Positions 9,456-18,069 of a stretch of DNA of 50,799 nucleotides are shown here, one piece after another. Source of the DNA: Verrucomicrobiota bacterium (GTDB lineage Bacteria > Verrucomicrobiota > Verrucomicrobiia > Verrucomicrobiales > Akkermansiaceae); contig JAPLUI010000474.1 in assembly GCA_026397725.1 (NCBI GenBank), forward strand, positions 1-50,799. The letters run 5' to 3'. The position numbers and the translations under genes are program-made. The stretch's first letter is position 1. Each line of letters starts with the position of its first letter. The notes beneath the pieces are model-generated. The model was not told the DNA's origin. It ran no database searches and saw only the letters and a program-made list of their open reading frames with translations.

Positions 9456-11758
9456 AACGATTTATACTGATGACCGCTGCTGTTCTGGCCATGTTGATGC
9501 GCGTCGCAGGCGTTACGCATGCCGCAACGGCTGCCGACGTGACCATCGTCAGGGAAGGGGAGACGATCCGGATCAGGACCGGGGTGCTGGAGCGGGTCAT
9601 TCGCGTATCCGCCGGCAATGTCGCCACCGAGATTCTCAAGGTGTCCGGAACATCATTGATCGACGGCCGGAGCGACGAATTATCGTTCCGGATTGCGCGT
9701 GCTGAGCCTAACCGTAACCCTCTTGAACTGCCGCTTGACAACAGCGGTGCGGCGGCGGTGAGCGTTTCCGAGGCGAAGGCCAATGACACGGATGCCCTAG
9801 ATATCAGCGGGAAGGCGAAACCGGCAACAAAACCAACAGCAGGGCAGTTGCAGTGGACAGATGGGCGCTCCTTCTCCGCCGGTTCCTGGGGGCAGTGCTT
9901 CGACCTGGCCAATGTCACCATCACCGTTCCGCAACCCGGCACGCAACGGCTGGTCATCCGTGCACGGTCGCTCAAGGATCCGCTGCTTGCCGGTGTCAGC
10001 GTCAATTTGATCTACGAGGTTTACGCCGGATATCCGGTGATTCGCAAATGGATGGAAGTCCATAACAACAGCGCGAACTGGCTTAAGCTCGACAACCTTC
10101 TAACGGATGACATCAGGCTTGGTAATGGTTTCGTCCAGGGTGACCAGCTCACTCCTTCTGAGCGCGGCGCTTCAGCTTCCATTGTTGCCTTTACGCAGGC
10201 CGGGAAAAACAAGGGGGTCATCGTCGCATCCGAGGTTCCTTCAGCCATCAGGGTCATCACAGAGCAGGGTGCTTCCGGCTACAGCACGAACTACTTTGAG
10301 TGGGTCATCGGGCCAGCGGAATCGTTCATTTCAGAGCCTTCCTTCCTCTACGGCTTCAGCGGCGAGGTGATCAAGACCCCGTCAGCCGAGTCGCTCCCGC
10401 TGGATCGCGCTGTCGAGGGCCGGTTCCGGGATTTTCTCTGTGAGCACCTGGGTGTCTCGCCGGCTCATGCCAGGATAGCGGCACCGTTGTGGTGCTCATG
10501 GTCGAATTTCGCACATCTGATTAACGATGCTCTTGTTCGCGAACAGGCGGATATCGCCGCCAGATGCGGGTTTGCTGTCATGCAACTGGATGATGGCTGG
10601 CAGAAGGACCGGCTTGGCATTACTCCTGACAGCAAGACTTTTCCGAATTTTGACGAGACATGCGACTACATCCGTTCCAAAGGAATGCGCCTCGGCCTTT
10701 GGGTGTCGTGTTTCCGCCACCGCGATGCCGCCGACTTCAAGGCGCTGCCCTCTGCCGCCAGTTCGCCGGAAGTCCGGCGACTTAGCGGCGTGGCCATGAG
10801 CTTCGCCAGTCCATGGAACATGTATTACGCCAACGACCTGGCTTACCTTCATGACCGGTACGGTGCCACCTACTTCAAGCAGGATTTTTCGAATATCCAG
10901 TTTGGCGACCTTGCAGCGGGGCACTACAGCCGTACCAGAAAGGAATCATTGCTGCGCGCCCTGCGCGGGCTGCTCGAATCCCAGGCGCTGCTGCGACATC
11001 TTGCGCCGGATGTGGCGAACAACATTTCGCATGAGATCTACTGGGGAACGCCCGGCGTGCCCTGCGATATAGCGGCCCTGAAATATGTGTCGCGCTACCA
11101 TATCCCTCCAAACGATTACAATGGGTGCGGACATTTCAAGGAGCGCCCGAATGACGGCTGGCGCAAATATGGAGTTGAGGTCCTGCAACAGGAACTTTTA
11201 AAGGGGTGTATGAATGCACGCACCCAGTTCTATGCCCACCGCGGCCTGCCATTGGAATGCGTCGAATACTACGGTGCCGCCACGGTGAACTGGCAGGGCA
11301 GCCTCACGCCGCAAGTCCAGGACCGCCAGATCTGCAGCTGGCTCATGGGCACGCCATCAGTCTATGCCGGCGACCTCGCCTCACTAACCGATGAGAACAT
11401 CGCCCGCTACCGCAGCCGCTTCGACATCCTCAAGCGCCTCGAGGCGGCTTACGGCATCTACCGCCACTTCCAATACAGCGGCGTGCCTGCGCCTACCGAC
11501 ACCGACTGGCACTGGTGGGGCAAACTCGACGCGCACGGCTGCGGCGCTGTTGTCGTCCTGCGTGGCAGCGGCGGCACCGCTCAACGCGCCATCAACATCC
11601 CGTGGGTCGATCCTAACGCAACCTACAAGGTCACCGCGTTGTTTGATGGGAAGGAGTTAGGCACCTTCACCGGCAAGCAACTGCGGGCCGGCGATCTCAA
11701 TCTTGCGCTTTCGCGCCTCGGCCAGGAAATCCTCGAGCTGGCGCAGGCGGTGAACTAA
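9452..11758 (+). CDS. Secreted GH36-like alpha-galactosidase
   Basis: The product is 768 residues from the ATG at 9452 (TAGGA eleven bases upstream), with signal peptide MKRFILMTAAVLAMLMRVAG. The N-terminal beta-supersandwich (about 30-330) is followed by a TIM barrel. The barrel has VMQLDDGWQKDRLG, typical of melibiase-type enzymes, and KGMRLGLWVSCF. Asp478 in FKQDFSN is at the nucleophile position of GH36/GH27 enzymes, and a late strand holds NDYNGCGHF. A short beta-domain closes the protein. It is full-length and intact. It would remove alpha-galactosyl or a related alpha-sugar in the periplasm. The start overlaps the 9357-9455 leader ORF as ATGA. Its stop overlaps the stop of the convergent regulator gene by four bases (CTAA, 11755-11758). 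Confidence 0.85.
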   Translation: MKRFILMTAAVLAMLMRVAGVTHAATAADVTIVREGETIRIRTGVLERVIRVSAGNVATEILKVSGTSLIDGRSDELSFRIARAEPNRNPLELPLDNSGAAAVSVSEAKANDTDALDISGKAKPATKPTAGQLQWTDGRSFSAGSWGQCFDLANVTITVPQPGTQRLVIRARSLKDPLLAGVSVNLIYEVYAGYPVIRKWMEVHNNSANWLKLDNLLTDDIRLGNGFVQGDQLTPSERGASASIVAFTQAGKNKGVIVASEVPSAIRVITEQGASGYSTNYFEWVIGPAESFISEPSFLYGFSGEVIKTPSAESLPLDRAVEGRFRDFLCEHLGVSPAHARIAAPLWCSWSNFAHLINDALVREQADIAARCGFAVMQLDDGWQKDRLGITPDSKTFPNFDETCDYIRSKGMRLGLWVSCFRHRDAADFKALPSAASSPEVRRLSGVAMSFASPWNMYYANDLAYLHDRYGATYFKQDFSNIQFGDLAAGHYSRTRKESLLRALRGLLESQALLRHLAPDVANNISHEIYWGTPGVPCDIAALKYVSRYHIPPNDYNGCGHFKERPNDGWRKYGVEVLQQELLKGCMNARTQFYAHRGLPLECVEYYGAATVNWQGSLTPQVQDRQICSWLMGTPSVYAGDLASLTDENIARYRSRFDILKRLEAAYGIYRHFQYSGVPAPTDTDWHWWGKLDAHGCGAVVVLRGSGGTAQRAINIPWVDPNATYKVTALFDGKELGTFTGKQLRAGDLNLALSRLGQEILELAQAVN

Positions 11759-12834
11759 CGTGGCTCCGCCTTCGCCGGCCCGATCGTCCCGCCTTCGAAA
11801 AACTCCGCCTTGGTGAGCGTCTGGCGCAGGTCCTTTTCGCCACGGCTGACATTGGCTGCCCAGCGCACGATGCGCCGCACCACCGGGCGGCTGTCCCAGC
11901 GGATGTGGGCGACCGTCGGCTGGCACCAGACGAAGGCGGGATCGCCATCGGAGCAGACCAGCGAAACATCCCCCGGCACCCGCAGCCCCCGCCCGCCGAG
12001 AAACTGCAGGGCCGCGACCAGAAACGGCGCTTCGTCGATGATCATCGCGGTCGGCGGGGTGAGCCGGAACAGCTCCTTCAGGCACCCGTGAAAGCCTTCG
12101 CTCGTCTCCTCCCAGTCCGGCAGGTTGAATGCGCCCGTTTCTATGTCGTGAGCCGCCATTTCGTCGAGGACGGCACGCTCGACCGCCCCCGGCACCGGCA
12201 GCCGCCGCATCCGGCGTGCCAGCATCACGATGCGGCGGTGGCCGAGTTCAATCAACCGGCGCGTGACCGCAACAAAGGCTGAAACATGGTCGGGCCCCAC
12301 CCCGGCGATCGGCAGCCCGCGCCGCCGCCCAAACAAGGCGAACGCCGGTACCGGCTGCGCCGCGAACCACTCGAGCACCTCGCGCGAGCCGGCACCCACC
12401 ACCCAGGCATCCGCCTCGGTCTGCCACACCAGCCGCGCGACGCGTCCCACATTCATGTGCAACTCCTGCAGGCATTTGTCGGCGAAAAAGACGCTGTGCC
12501 CCGCCTCGCCCAGCCGATGCATCAGATCAGCCACATAGCCCTCGGCCAGCGAAACCGCCGGCGGCTCGAGATCCAGGATCGCCACCCGCAGCGGGCGCGC
12601 CGCCTTGCCCTCGGGCAACACGATCCGCCGGCTGCGGCCCGCTCCCTGCGGCACCAGCACCCCCTCCCGCTCGAGCAGCCGCAGCGCCGCTTCCACCGTG
12701 TCGCGGCCGACCCCCAGTTCGACCGCCAGACGCGAACCCCCGGGCATCCGCCCGCCCCAGGCCCCGCGGCACAGCTCCGCCCGCAGGTGTTCCCTCACCT
12801 GCTCGGCGGCGGTCAGCACGCGCAACGCTCCCAT
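11755..12834 (-). CDS. GntR-type winged-helix transcriptional regulator with LacI/XylR-like sensor domain
   Basis: The product is 359 residues from the ATG at 12834 (MGALRVLTAAEQVREHL); the frame is open further back, but this is where family sequence begins. Residues 1-70 form a GntR winged helix (SRLAVELGVGRDTVEAALRLLEREGVL). From about 80 on there is a periplasmic-binding-protein fold of the LacI sensor type (GLPIAGVGPDHVSAFVAVTRRLIELGHRRIVML...DVSLVCSDGDPAFVW). Such chimeras are common in Verrucomicrobiota and usually respond to sugars. It is the only - strand gene in the first 45 kb and sits tail-to-tail with the GH36-like gene. It is the best candidate to control this locus, but no operator could be assigned by eye. 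Confidence 0.88.
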   Translation of the reverse strand: MGALRVLTAAEQVREHLRAELCRGAWGGRMPGGSRLAVELGVGRDTVEAALRLLEREGVLVPQGAGRSRRIVLPEGKAARPLRVAILDLEPPAVSLAEGYVADLMHRLGEAGHSVFFADKCLQELHMNVGRVARLVWQTEADAWVVGAGSREVLEWFAAQPVPAFALFGRRRGLPIAGVGPDHVSAFVAVTRRLIELGHRRIVMLARRMRRLPVPGAVERAVLDEMAAHDIETGAFNLPDWEETSEGFHGCLKELFRLTPPTAMIIDEAPFLVAALQFLGGRGLRVPGDVSLVCSDGDPAFVWCQPTVAHIRWDSRPVVRRIVRWAANVSRGEKDLRQTLTKAEFFEGGTIGPAKAEPR

Positions 12835-12940
12835 GCCCGGCAAACTAGCGGAAATCAGGACAAGTCGCAATGAAGAAAATTCTTGCGGGTTTCGCGGGCG
12901 GCGGGCTGAGTGCCGCTGATCCGGCCAACGCGCCGCTTTT

Positions 12941-12968
12941 CAAGCACGAAATCTCAAGCACGAAATCC
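12941..12968. repeat. Two tandem copies of a 14-base unit
   Basis: CAAGCACGAAATCT is followed immediately by CAAGCACGAAATCC (13 of 14 matching). It lies about 110 bases upstream of the regulator start. It could be a paired binding site or a slippage product; no function is claimed. Confidence 0.6.
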
Positions 12969-13064
12969 GCAACAAAGAGAACAAACGACCGCCTCCTGAG
13001 CTCCACTCGACTTTCAGACTTTCAGCTATTCTTTTACGACAATTAACCATCCACCATCTCCACC

Positions 13065-13157
13065 ATGAAAACAACCATACAAGACAGTAACCTGACAATG
13101 CTCGCCGCAGCGGCGCGGACGTATCGGACCGTTTCCGACGCCCAATCAGCACATTGA
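13065..13157 (+). CDS. Orphan 30-residue ORF with a secreted-gene-like start
   Basis: The ATG at 13065 is preceded by CCATCCACCATCTCCACC, nearly the same context as the start of the secreted gene at 16979 (CCACCATCCACCATC then ATGAAAACA). The product MKTTIQDSNLTMLAAAARTY ends after 30 residues and has no convincing hydrophobic core. It may be a second stranded 5' gene end like 9357-9455, or chance. Confidence 0.25.
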   Translation: MKTTIQDSNLTMLAAAARTYRTVSDAQSAH

Positions 13158-13334
13158 CCGAACCAACAGAAACATGAGAATGAACTGGAATTGATTGTAA
13201 ACACAACACCCAGCAAAGCAGAAAGATGCCGGAATATGAATCATCAAATAAGTATGGACAAGCCAAACGCCACGCTGACCGAGTGCGCAATTCAGCAAGC
13301 GATGCAACCAGCATCAGATAGGGAAAGAACGCCC

Positions 13335-16300
13335 ATGAAGAGCAAGCCACGATTAATCACCCTGTTGGCCGCAGCGCTGGCTTGCGCCCTGCCGGCCGGC
13401 GCGGCTACGGTTTACAGCGAGAATTTCGATTCGATGGGTGCCGCCGGCACAACCCTGCCGGCCGGTTGGACCGCCGGCTATCTGGGTGCCGTCGGCAGCC
13501 AGAACCGCTTGGCAATGACGCCTTACGCCGGAAACGATCTGGCAATCACCGCCATGCCTGTCGTGGTGAATGCCGGCGGTATGCCCAGTCCCGACGTGGG
13601 GACGATCTTCAACTCGGGATCGGCCGGAAGTTCGGACCGGGCCTTGGGCGGTTATCCGAGAACCAATCCCTCCGGCGACCAAATCATGCAAGTGGCCATC
13701 GTGAACACCACCGGCCAGGCCTTGAATTCGGTGGACGTGAGCTATGCCGGCGAGCAATGGCGCCAGTCCCAAGGAGCCTCGAGCAACGGGCCGGAAATGC
13801 TGAGATTTTTGGCCGGCACCACCTCAGCCACCAACGGGTTCAACTATTTCCCCAGCCTCGATTTCACGGCCCCGAAGCAAGGAGCGGGTAATACCGCTTT
13901 GGACGGCAATCTGGCGGAAAATCGCGCGGTCGTGTCCGGCACGGTGACCTTTGACACCGCGGTACCCGCCGGCGGCACGTTCTATCTGCGCTGGCACGAT
14001 TGGAATGACAACGGCACCACCGACCACTTCCTGGCCATCGACGACCTGATGGTGGCTGCCACCGGGGGCGGCCCGCTGGCGATTGCTCTCACCAGCCCCA
14101 CCAACAACCAAGCGTTCGATTCCGGCACTCCGATCGCGGCCACCGCTTCGGTGAGCGGCGGCACCGGCCCTTACACGGTGAAGTTCTATTCGACCATCTC
14201 GGGATCGATGCAGCAGGTGGGTGGGGACCTGACCTCGCCGCCGTATTTGCTGAGCCTGGGCACCCCGGCTAACGGCAGCTACCAGGTCTATGCCACCGTA
14301 ACCGACAGCACTTCAACGACGGTCACCTCCGAGACCAACACCCTCACGGTGCAAACGCCGGTGGACAACACCGGCGCCGGCGGAACCATCACCTACACGG
14401 ATGCCAGTGGGCTGAATCCCGTTGCCTCTCCGCCCTATGCCGGCGGCTATGTGGTCCACACCTTTACCGGCAGCGGCACCCTGACCGTCCCGTTCGGAGT
14501 TACTGCCGAGGTGCTGGTGGTCGGCGGCGGCGGCGGGGGCGGCTCGTTTGCCGGCGGCGGCGGAGCGGGTGGCTTGATCTACAGCAGCGGCTTTGCGGTA
14601 AGCGGCGGCAATACCTCGGTGACCGTTGGCGCTGGCGGCGCGGGTGGCATATTAAGTGGCACATGGCGAGGGGGCGTAGGGTCTGATTCGGTGTTCGGCA
14701 CCTTGATCGCCTCTGGTGGCGGCGGCGGCGGCGCGCGGGACGGCGGCACAGCGTTGATTAATGGTCTTCCCGGTGGCAGCGGCGGTGGCGGCAGTCCTAG
14801 AGATGGTGCCCCGCAAGGCATGGGCGGCACGAACAGTCCGGCCGGCCAAGGCTATCCGGGCGGTAATGGTGGTAATTGGGGCGGGGGTGGCGGCGGTGGT
14901 GGTGGTGCAGGAGTTGCTGGAGCGAACGCCAGCGGCAATAACGCCGGTGCGGGCGGGAATGGCTTGGCTTACTCGATCTCAGGTTCCAGCACGACCTATG
15001 CGGGTGGCGGCGGCGGTGGAGGCTACTCTGGTGGCGGATCTGCTGCGGCTGGAGGAGATGGTGGCGGCGGCGCGGGTTCCACGACTGCTAACGGCGCAAA
15101 CGGTGTCCCCAATACAGGCGGTGGCGGCGGTGGTGGCGCCTATCAGCAAGACGGTGGCAACGGCGGCTCGGGCATCGTCATCGTCAGGTACCCCTACCTC
15201 CCGAACATGTTCATGATCCAGCTCGCCAGCCCGGCGAACAGCCAGAGTTTCAACTCCACGGCGTCGGTTTCCGCGATTGCCTCGGTTTACAGCGGCACAC
15301 CGCCTTACACGGTGAACTTCTATCTGGACTCCAATCTGGTCTCGACGGCCAACAACGCCACCAACCCGGTGACCGTGGATCTCGGCCTGCTGCCCCTCGG
15401 GTCGCACACCCTCTACGCCACGGCAACCGACAGCACTTCGACGGTCAGCTCCGAAACCCATACCTTCACGGTCGAAACGGACACCACCGCACCGACACCG
15501 AATCCGATGACATTCGTTAGTGTGCCGGCCTGGGCTGGCCCCGGCTCGGTCACCATGACGGCCACCACCGCCACAGACGCCTGGTCGCCCCCTGTGCTGT
15601 ATTTCTTCGAGAACACCATCAACAGCGCCAACTCGGGCTGGATCTCCGGCACGGCCTGGACCGACACCGGCCTGACGGCGGGGACTTTGTACGGCTACCG
15701 CGTCAAGGCACGCGACGCGACGGGCAACGAAACCGCTTGGTCCGGAGTAGCCAGCGCGGTGGTGCCGTTACCGGGCCAGGTGCCCTTGGATTTCGAGTTT
15801 GTGACTGCCGGCAGCAGTTCCCCTCCCGCAGGCTGGAGCGTGGTGACCGTGCCCGGTAAAAGCGGCAGCTACACCGCGACCGCCAGCGGTCTGGGCAGCA
15901 ACGGGACCGGTGGCAGTAGTGGCCTGGGCGGACAGTTGACCGCGAGCACCCCGGTCTTCTCCATCAACTTGCCGGGCGTTTACCTCGTCAACAGCGGATA
16001 TCCTAACGGCTTGGATGTGCGGCAGGCGATTACCGGCAGCTACGACTTGAACATGTCCGGCGGCAGTGCCTACGGCTCCTGCGCCTTCCTGTTCGGGGAC
16101 ATCGCGTCCGGCCTGCCGGGCACCGCGGGGAGCTTGCTCGAGATCGCGAACAAGCTAAGCGTGTTCAACAACGATCCCGACCAGATCATCAACGGCGCGG
16201 GATCCGCGTTGGTCGTCCGTCCCGCGGACTCACAAAGATGCAATGTCGGGACCTGGTACCGGGTCAGCTTCACCTGGACTCCCACCAGCGGGACCACGGG

Positions 16301-16850
16301 GGATTTGTCTTACATGGTCAATGCCTATTCCGCAGGCGCCTGGAAACCGAACTATGGCGCCAGCGTGAGCGGGTTCGCCTTTGATAATCCCCAAGCGTAC
16401 TTCGGCTTCAGCAGCATGGTGGCGCCGAGCACGATTTTCGACAACATCAACATCACTGGCACGGCCTACAGCGCTTCCGTCAGCTATGCCTCATGGCAAG
16501 CGGCCAACAGCACCTCCCAAGGCCTCAACGGCGACCACGACAACGATGGCGTCCCCAACGGCATCGAGTACTTCCTCGGCGGCAACACCAACACCACCGG
16601 CTTCACCGCCCTGCCCGGCGTATCTAACAGCGGCGGCACGCTCAGCGTGACCTGGCCCAAAGGCAGCGGCTACACCGGCACCTACGGCACCGATTTCGTC
16701 GTGGAAACCTCCGAGACGCTAACGGGCGACTGGCAGATTGAAACCCTCGGCGGCGGTCAAGTGACGGACGACCCAGGCTACGTGAAGTACACCTTCCCGT
16801 CACCGCTCGGCAGCAGGAAATTCGCCCGCCTCAAGGTGACCGGGCCGTGA
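13335..16850 (+). CDS. Large secreted glycine-rich, Ig-like-domain surface protein
   Basis: The product is 1171 residues from the ATG at 13335, chosen because the signal peptide MKSKPRLITLLAAALACALP begins there; the upstream open frame to 13191 is not leader-like. Order: jelly-roll-like domain ending DHFLAIDDLMVAATGG (to about 240); Ig-like domain (about 245-335, PLAIALTSPTNNQAFDSG); glycine-rich domain (about 375-620) opening with TLTVPFGVTAEVLVVGGG and made of GG-rich turns; second Ig-like domain (about 630-710); FN3-like domain (about 720-810); laminin-G-like jelly roll (about 820-1045); and the DHDNDGVPNGIEYFLGG tail shared with the first gene. There is no catalytic motif. Likely a cell-envelope or extracellular matrix protein, perhaps binding the same glycan. 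Confidence 0.85.
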   Translation: MKSKPRLITLLAAALACALPAGAATVYSENFDSMGAAGTTLPAGWTAGYLGAVGSQNRLAMTPYAGNDLAITAMPVVVNAGGMPSPDVGTIFNSGSAGSSDRALGGYPRTNPSGDQIMQVAIVNTTGQALNSVDVSYAGEQWRQSQGASSNGPEMLRFLAGTTSATNGFNYFPSLDFTAPKQGAGNTALDGNLAENRAVVSGTVTFDTAVPAGGTFYLRWHDWNDNGTTDHFLAIDDLMVAATGGGPLAIALTSPTNNQAFDSGTPIAATASVSGGTGPYTVKFYSTISGSMQQVGGDLTSPPYLLSLGTPANGSYQVYATVTDSTSTTVTSETNTLTVQTPVDNTGAGGTITYTDASGLNPVASPPYAGGYVVHTFTGSGTLTVPFGVTAEVLVVGGGGGGGSFAGGGGAGGLIYSSGFAVSGGNTSVTVGAGGAGGILSGTWRGGVGSDSVFGTLIASGGGGGGARDGGTALINGLPGGSGGGGSPRDGAPQGMGGTNSPAGQGYPGGNGGNWGGGGGGGGGAGVAGANASGNNAGAGGNGLAYSISGSSTTYAGGGGGGGYSGGGSAAAGGDGGGGAGSTTANGANGVPNTGGGGGGGAYQQDGGNGGSGIVIVRYPYLPNMFMIQLASPANSQSFNSTASVSAIASVYSGTPPYTVNFYLDSNLVSTANNATNPVTVDLGLLPLGSHTLYATATDSTSTVSSETHTFTVETDTTAPTPNPMTFVSVPAWAGPGSVTMTATTATDAWSPPVLYFFENTINSANSGWISGTAWTDTGLTAGTLYGYRVKARDATGNETAWSGVASAVVPLPGQVPLDFEFVTAGSSSPPAGWSVVTVPGKSGSYTATASGLGSNGTGGSSGLGGQLTASTPVFSINLPGVYLVNSGYPNGLDVRQAITGSYDLNMSGGSAYGSCAFLFGDIASGLPGTAGSLLEIANKLSVFNNDPDQIINGAGSALVVRPADSQRCNVGTWYRVSFTWTPTSGTTGDLSYMVNAYSAGAWKPNYGASVSGFAFDNPQAYFGFSSMVAPSTIFDNINITGTAYSASVSYASWQAANSTSQGLNGDHDNDGVPNGIEYFLGGNTNTTGFTALPGVSNSGGTLSVTWPKGSGYTGTYGTDFVVETSETLTGDWQIETLGGGQVTDDPGYVKYTFPSPLGSRKFARLKVTGP
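16489..16850 (+). repeat. C-terminal module, DNA-level repeat of 1481-1848
   Basis: Bases 16489-16850 closely match 1481-1848 in the same orientation, from YASWQ to KFARLKVTGP. Long stretches are nearly identical, for example the DNA coding DHDNDGVPNGIEYFLGGNTN. This is a within-gene domain repeat shared by two secreted proteins, able to serve for homologous recombination and possibly as an export tail. Confidence 0.8.
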
Positions 16851-16860
16851 GCGGAGAAAT

Positions 16861-16890
16861 GGTAGGGACCAGCGGCCTCGCTGGTCCCTC
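16861..16890 (+). terminator. Hairpin after the surface-protein gene (GGTAGGG/GGCCTCG family, copy A)
   Basis: Perfect 11-bp stem AGGGACCAGCG / CGCTGGTCCCT with a four-base loop, 13 bases after the stop at 16850 and followed by CTTTG. The T-run is weak, so intrinsic termination is plausible but not strong. The lead GGTAGGG and central GGCCTCG recur in two hairpins near 50371 and 50471 with different stems, so it may instead be a dispersed palindromic repeat. Confidence 0.6.
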
Positions 16891-16978
16891 TTTGCCCCTG
16901 AGGGCGAGGTGTCATTGCCGGGTCCATGCGCCGCCCCCAAAGCGAATCCCTGTCAATCACCAGCCACCATCCACCATC

Positions 16979-18069
16979 ATGAAAACAAGCAATTGGTTCA
17001 TCCCACCGAAACCCGCCCCATTACCCGCCCTTATGGCTCTGGCGCTGGCCGGCAACGCGTGGGCGACCTCGCCCTACGACCTGCCATACGGCGTCCAGTG
17101 GAGCTTCATCAGCGGCAATAGCAACGCCGACAACCCGGACTACTGCGGGGTGAGCCCCGACGGAACCGTCTGGATGACCAACGCTGGGACCGCCAGCGGA
17201 ATCACTATGACTTGGGGGAACCCGGGCAGCGTCTATGGCGGCCAATTGCCCTGCGGCTACGGTCAGATCAGCCCCCTCGGCGGGATCCTGCAGGCCAACG
17301 ACTTCCCGGGCGTCCCGGGCATCAGCGGCTACAACCAAGGCTCTGCGCCCACGGTGTATTTCGCGGGGAACAACCCCACCGCCCATGTCCACCTGAGCGT
17401 CAACAGCGCCGCCAAGTGGACCGACGCCAGCCCTGCCGACTTGATCAGCAAGAATACCTCTTTGATTAGCTTCACGCTCAGCTCTCTGGCAGGCTCGCCT
17501 CCGGTCGATTACAACGGCACACCGAGCGTCACGCTGCCCGTCAAGAACGCGGCCGGGCTTGATCCCACCAAGAAGTTCAGCCACGAACTGCTCAATACCA
17601 ACTTTTACAACGGCGCCGCCCACGACAGCGCCGTGGCCTCCGACGGCACCATCTACTGGTGCACCCAAAACCAGAACACCGACGCCGCCGCGCCCGACAT
17701 GTTCACGGTCGGCGATTTCAGCGGCCCCTACGACAAGAGCTACAAGCTCTCCTACGCGAGTCGGGGCAACAATGAGAATCTCCTCCAGAAGCTCAGCCCG
17801 GGCGATTTCGACTTCAACAAATTCGTCGACTTTGCCGACGTGCAAATTGCGGGCACCGCGACCAAGCCCGGCCTGCCCGGAGTCGATACCTACGACTTCA
17901 ACGGGGACGAACGGCCGGCAGCACCGGCGCCACCCTGCGATACAGGGACAGCGACGGCCAGGTCTGGATCCATGCCGGCGAGGCGGCCGGCGGAATCGTC
18001 ACATCCTTTCAGTTGGAGAACGCCGCGGGCACATTCGTGCCGGCCAATAGCCAACACAGCACATCATGA
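16979..18069 (+). pseudogene. Secreted protein of unknown function with a single-base frameshift near 17910
   Basis: The ATG at 16979 opens a leader (PALMALALAGNAWA) and a mature part with no enzyme motif I recognise (YDLPYGVQWSFISGNSN...DGTIYWCTQNQ). Near the end, DFDFNKFVDFADVQ and DTYDFNGD look like dockerin/EF-hand-style calcium loops. After FNGD the frame becomes implausible (ERPAAPAPPCDTG, running on to 18085). The frame shifted by one base gives TAGSTGATLRYRDSDGQVW and ends at 18069. Adding one G (GACGAACGG to GACGGAACGG) would restore DFNGDGTAGSTG. The corrected stop then overlaps the next gene's ATG as ATGA, strong support that this is the original end. It may be a recent mutation or a sequencing error. 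Confidence 0.75.

Larger units (their letters stand above)
12835..13334 (+). other. 500-base region between divergent regulator and surface-protein genes
   Basis: This stretch must hold the promoters for the - strand regulator and for the + strand surface protein. I see a 14-base direct repeat (12941-12968) and a small orphan ORF (13065-13157), and no clear consensus promoter or operator palindrome. A - strand TTGCGA followed 17 bases later by TAGTTT just ahead of the regulator ATG is a weak promoter candidate. Confidence 0.4.

Noticed and set aside
14500..15190. Repetitive GGN-rich stretch considered as a CRISPR or tandem DNA array
   Set aside because: Units are irregular and encode a glycine-rich protein domain in frame; no constant repeat and spacer pattern.
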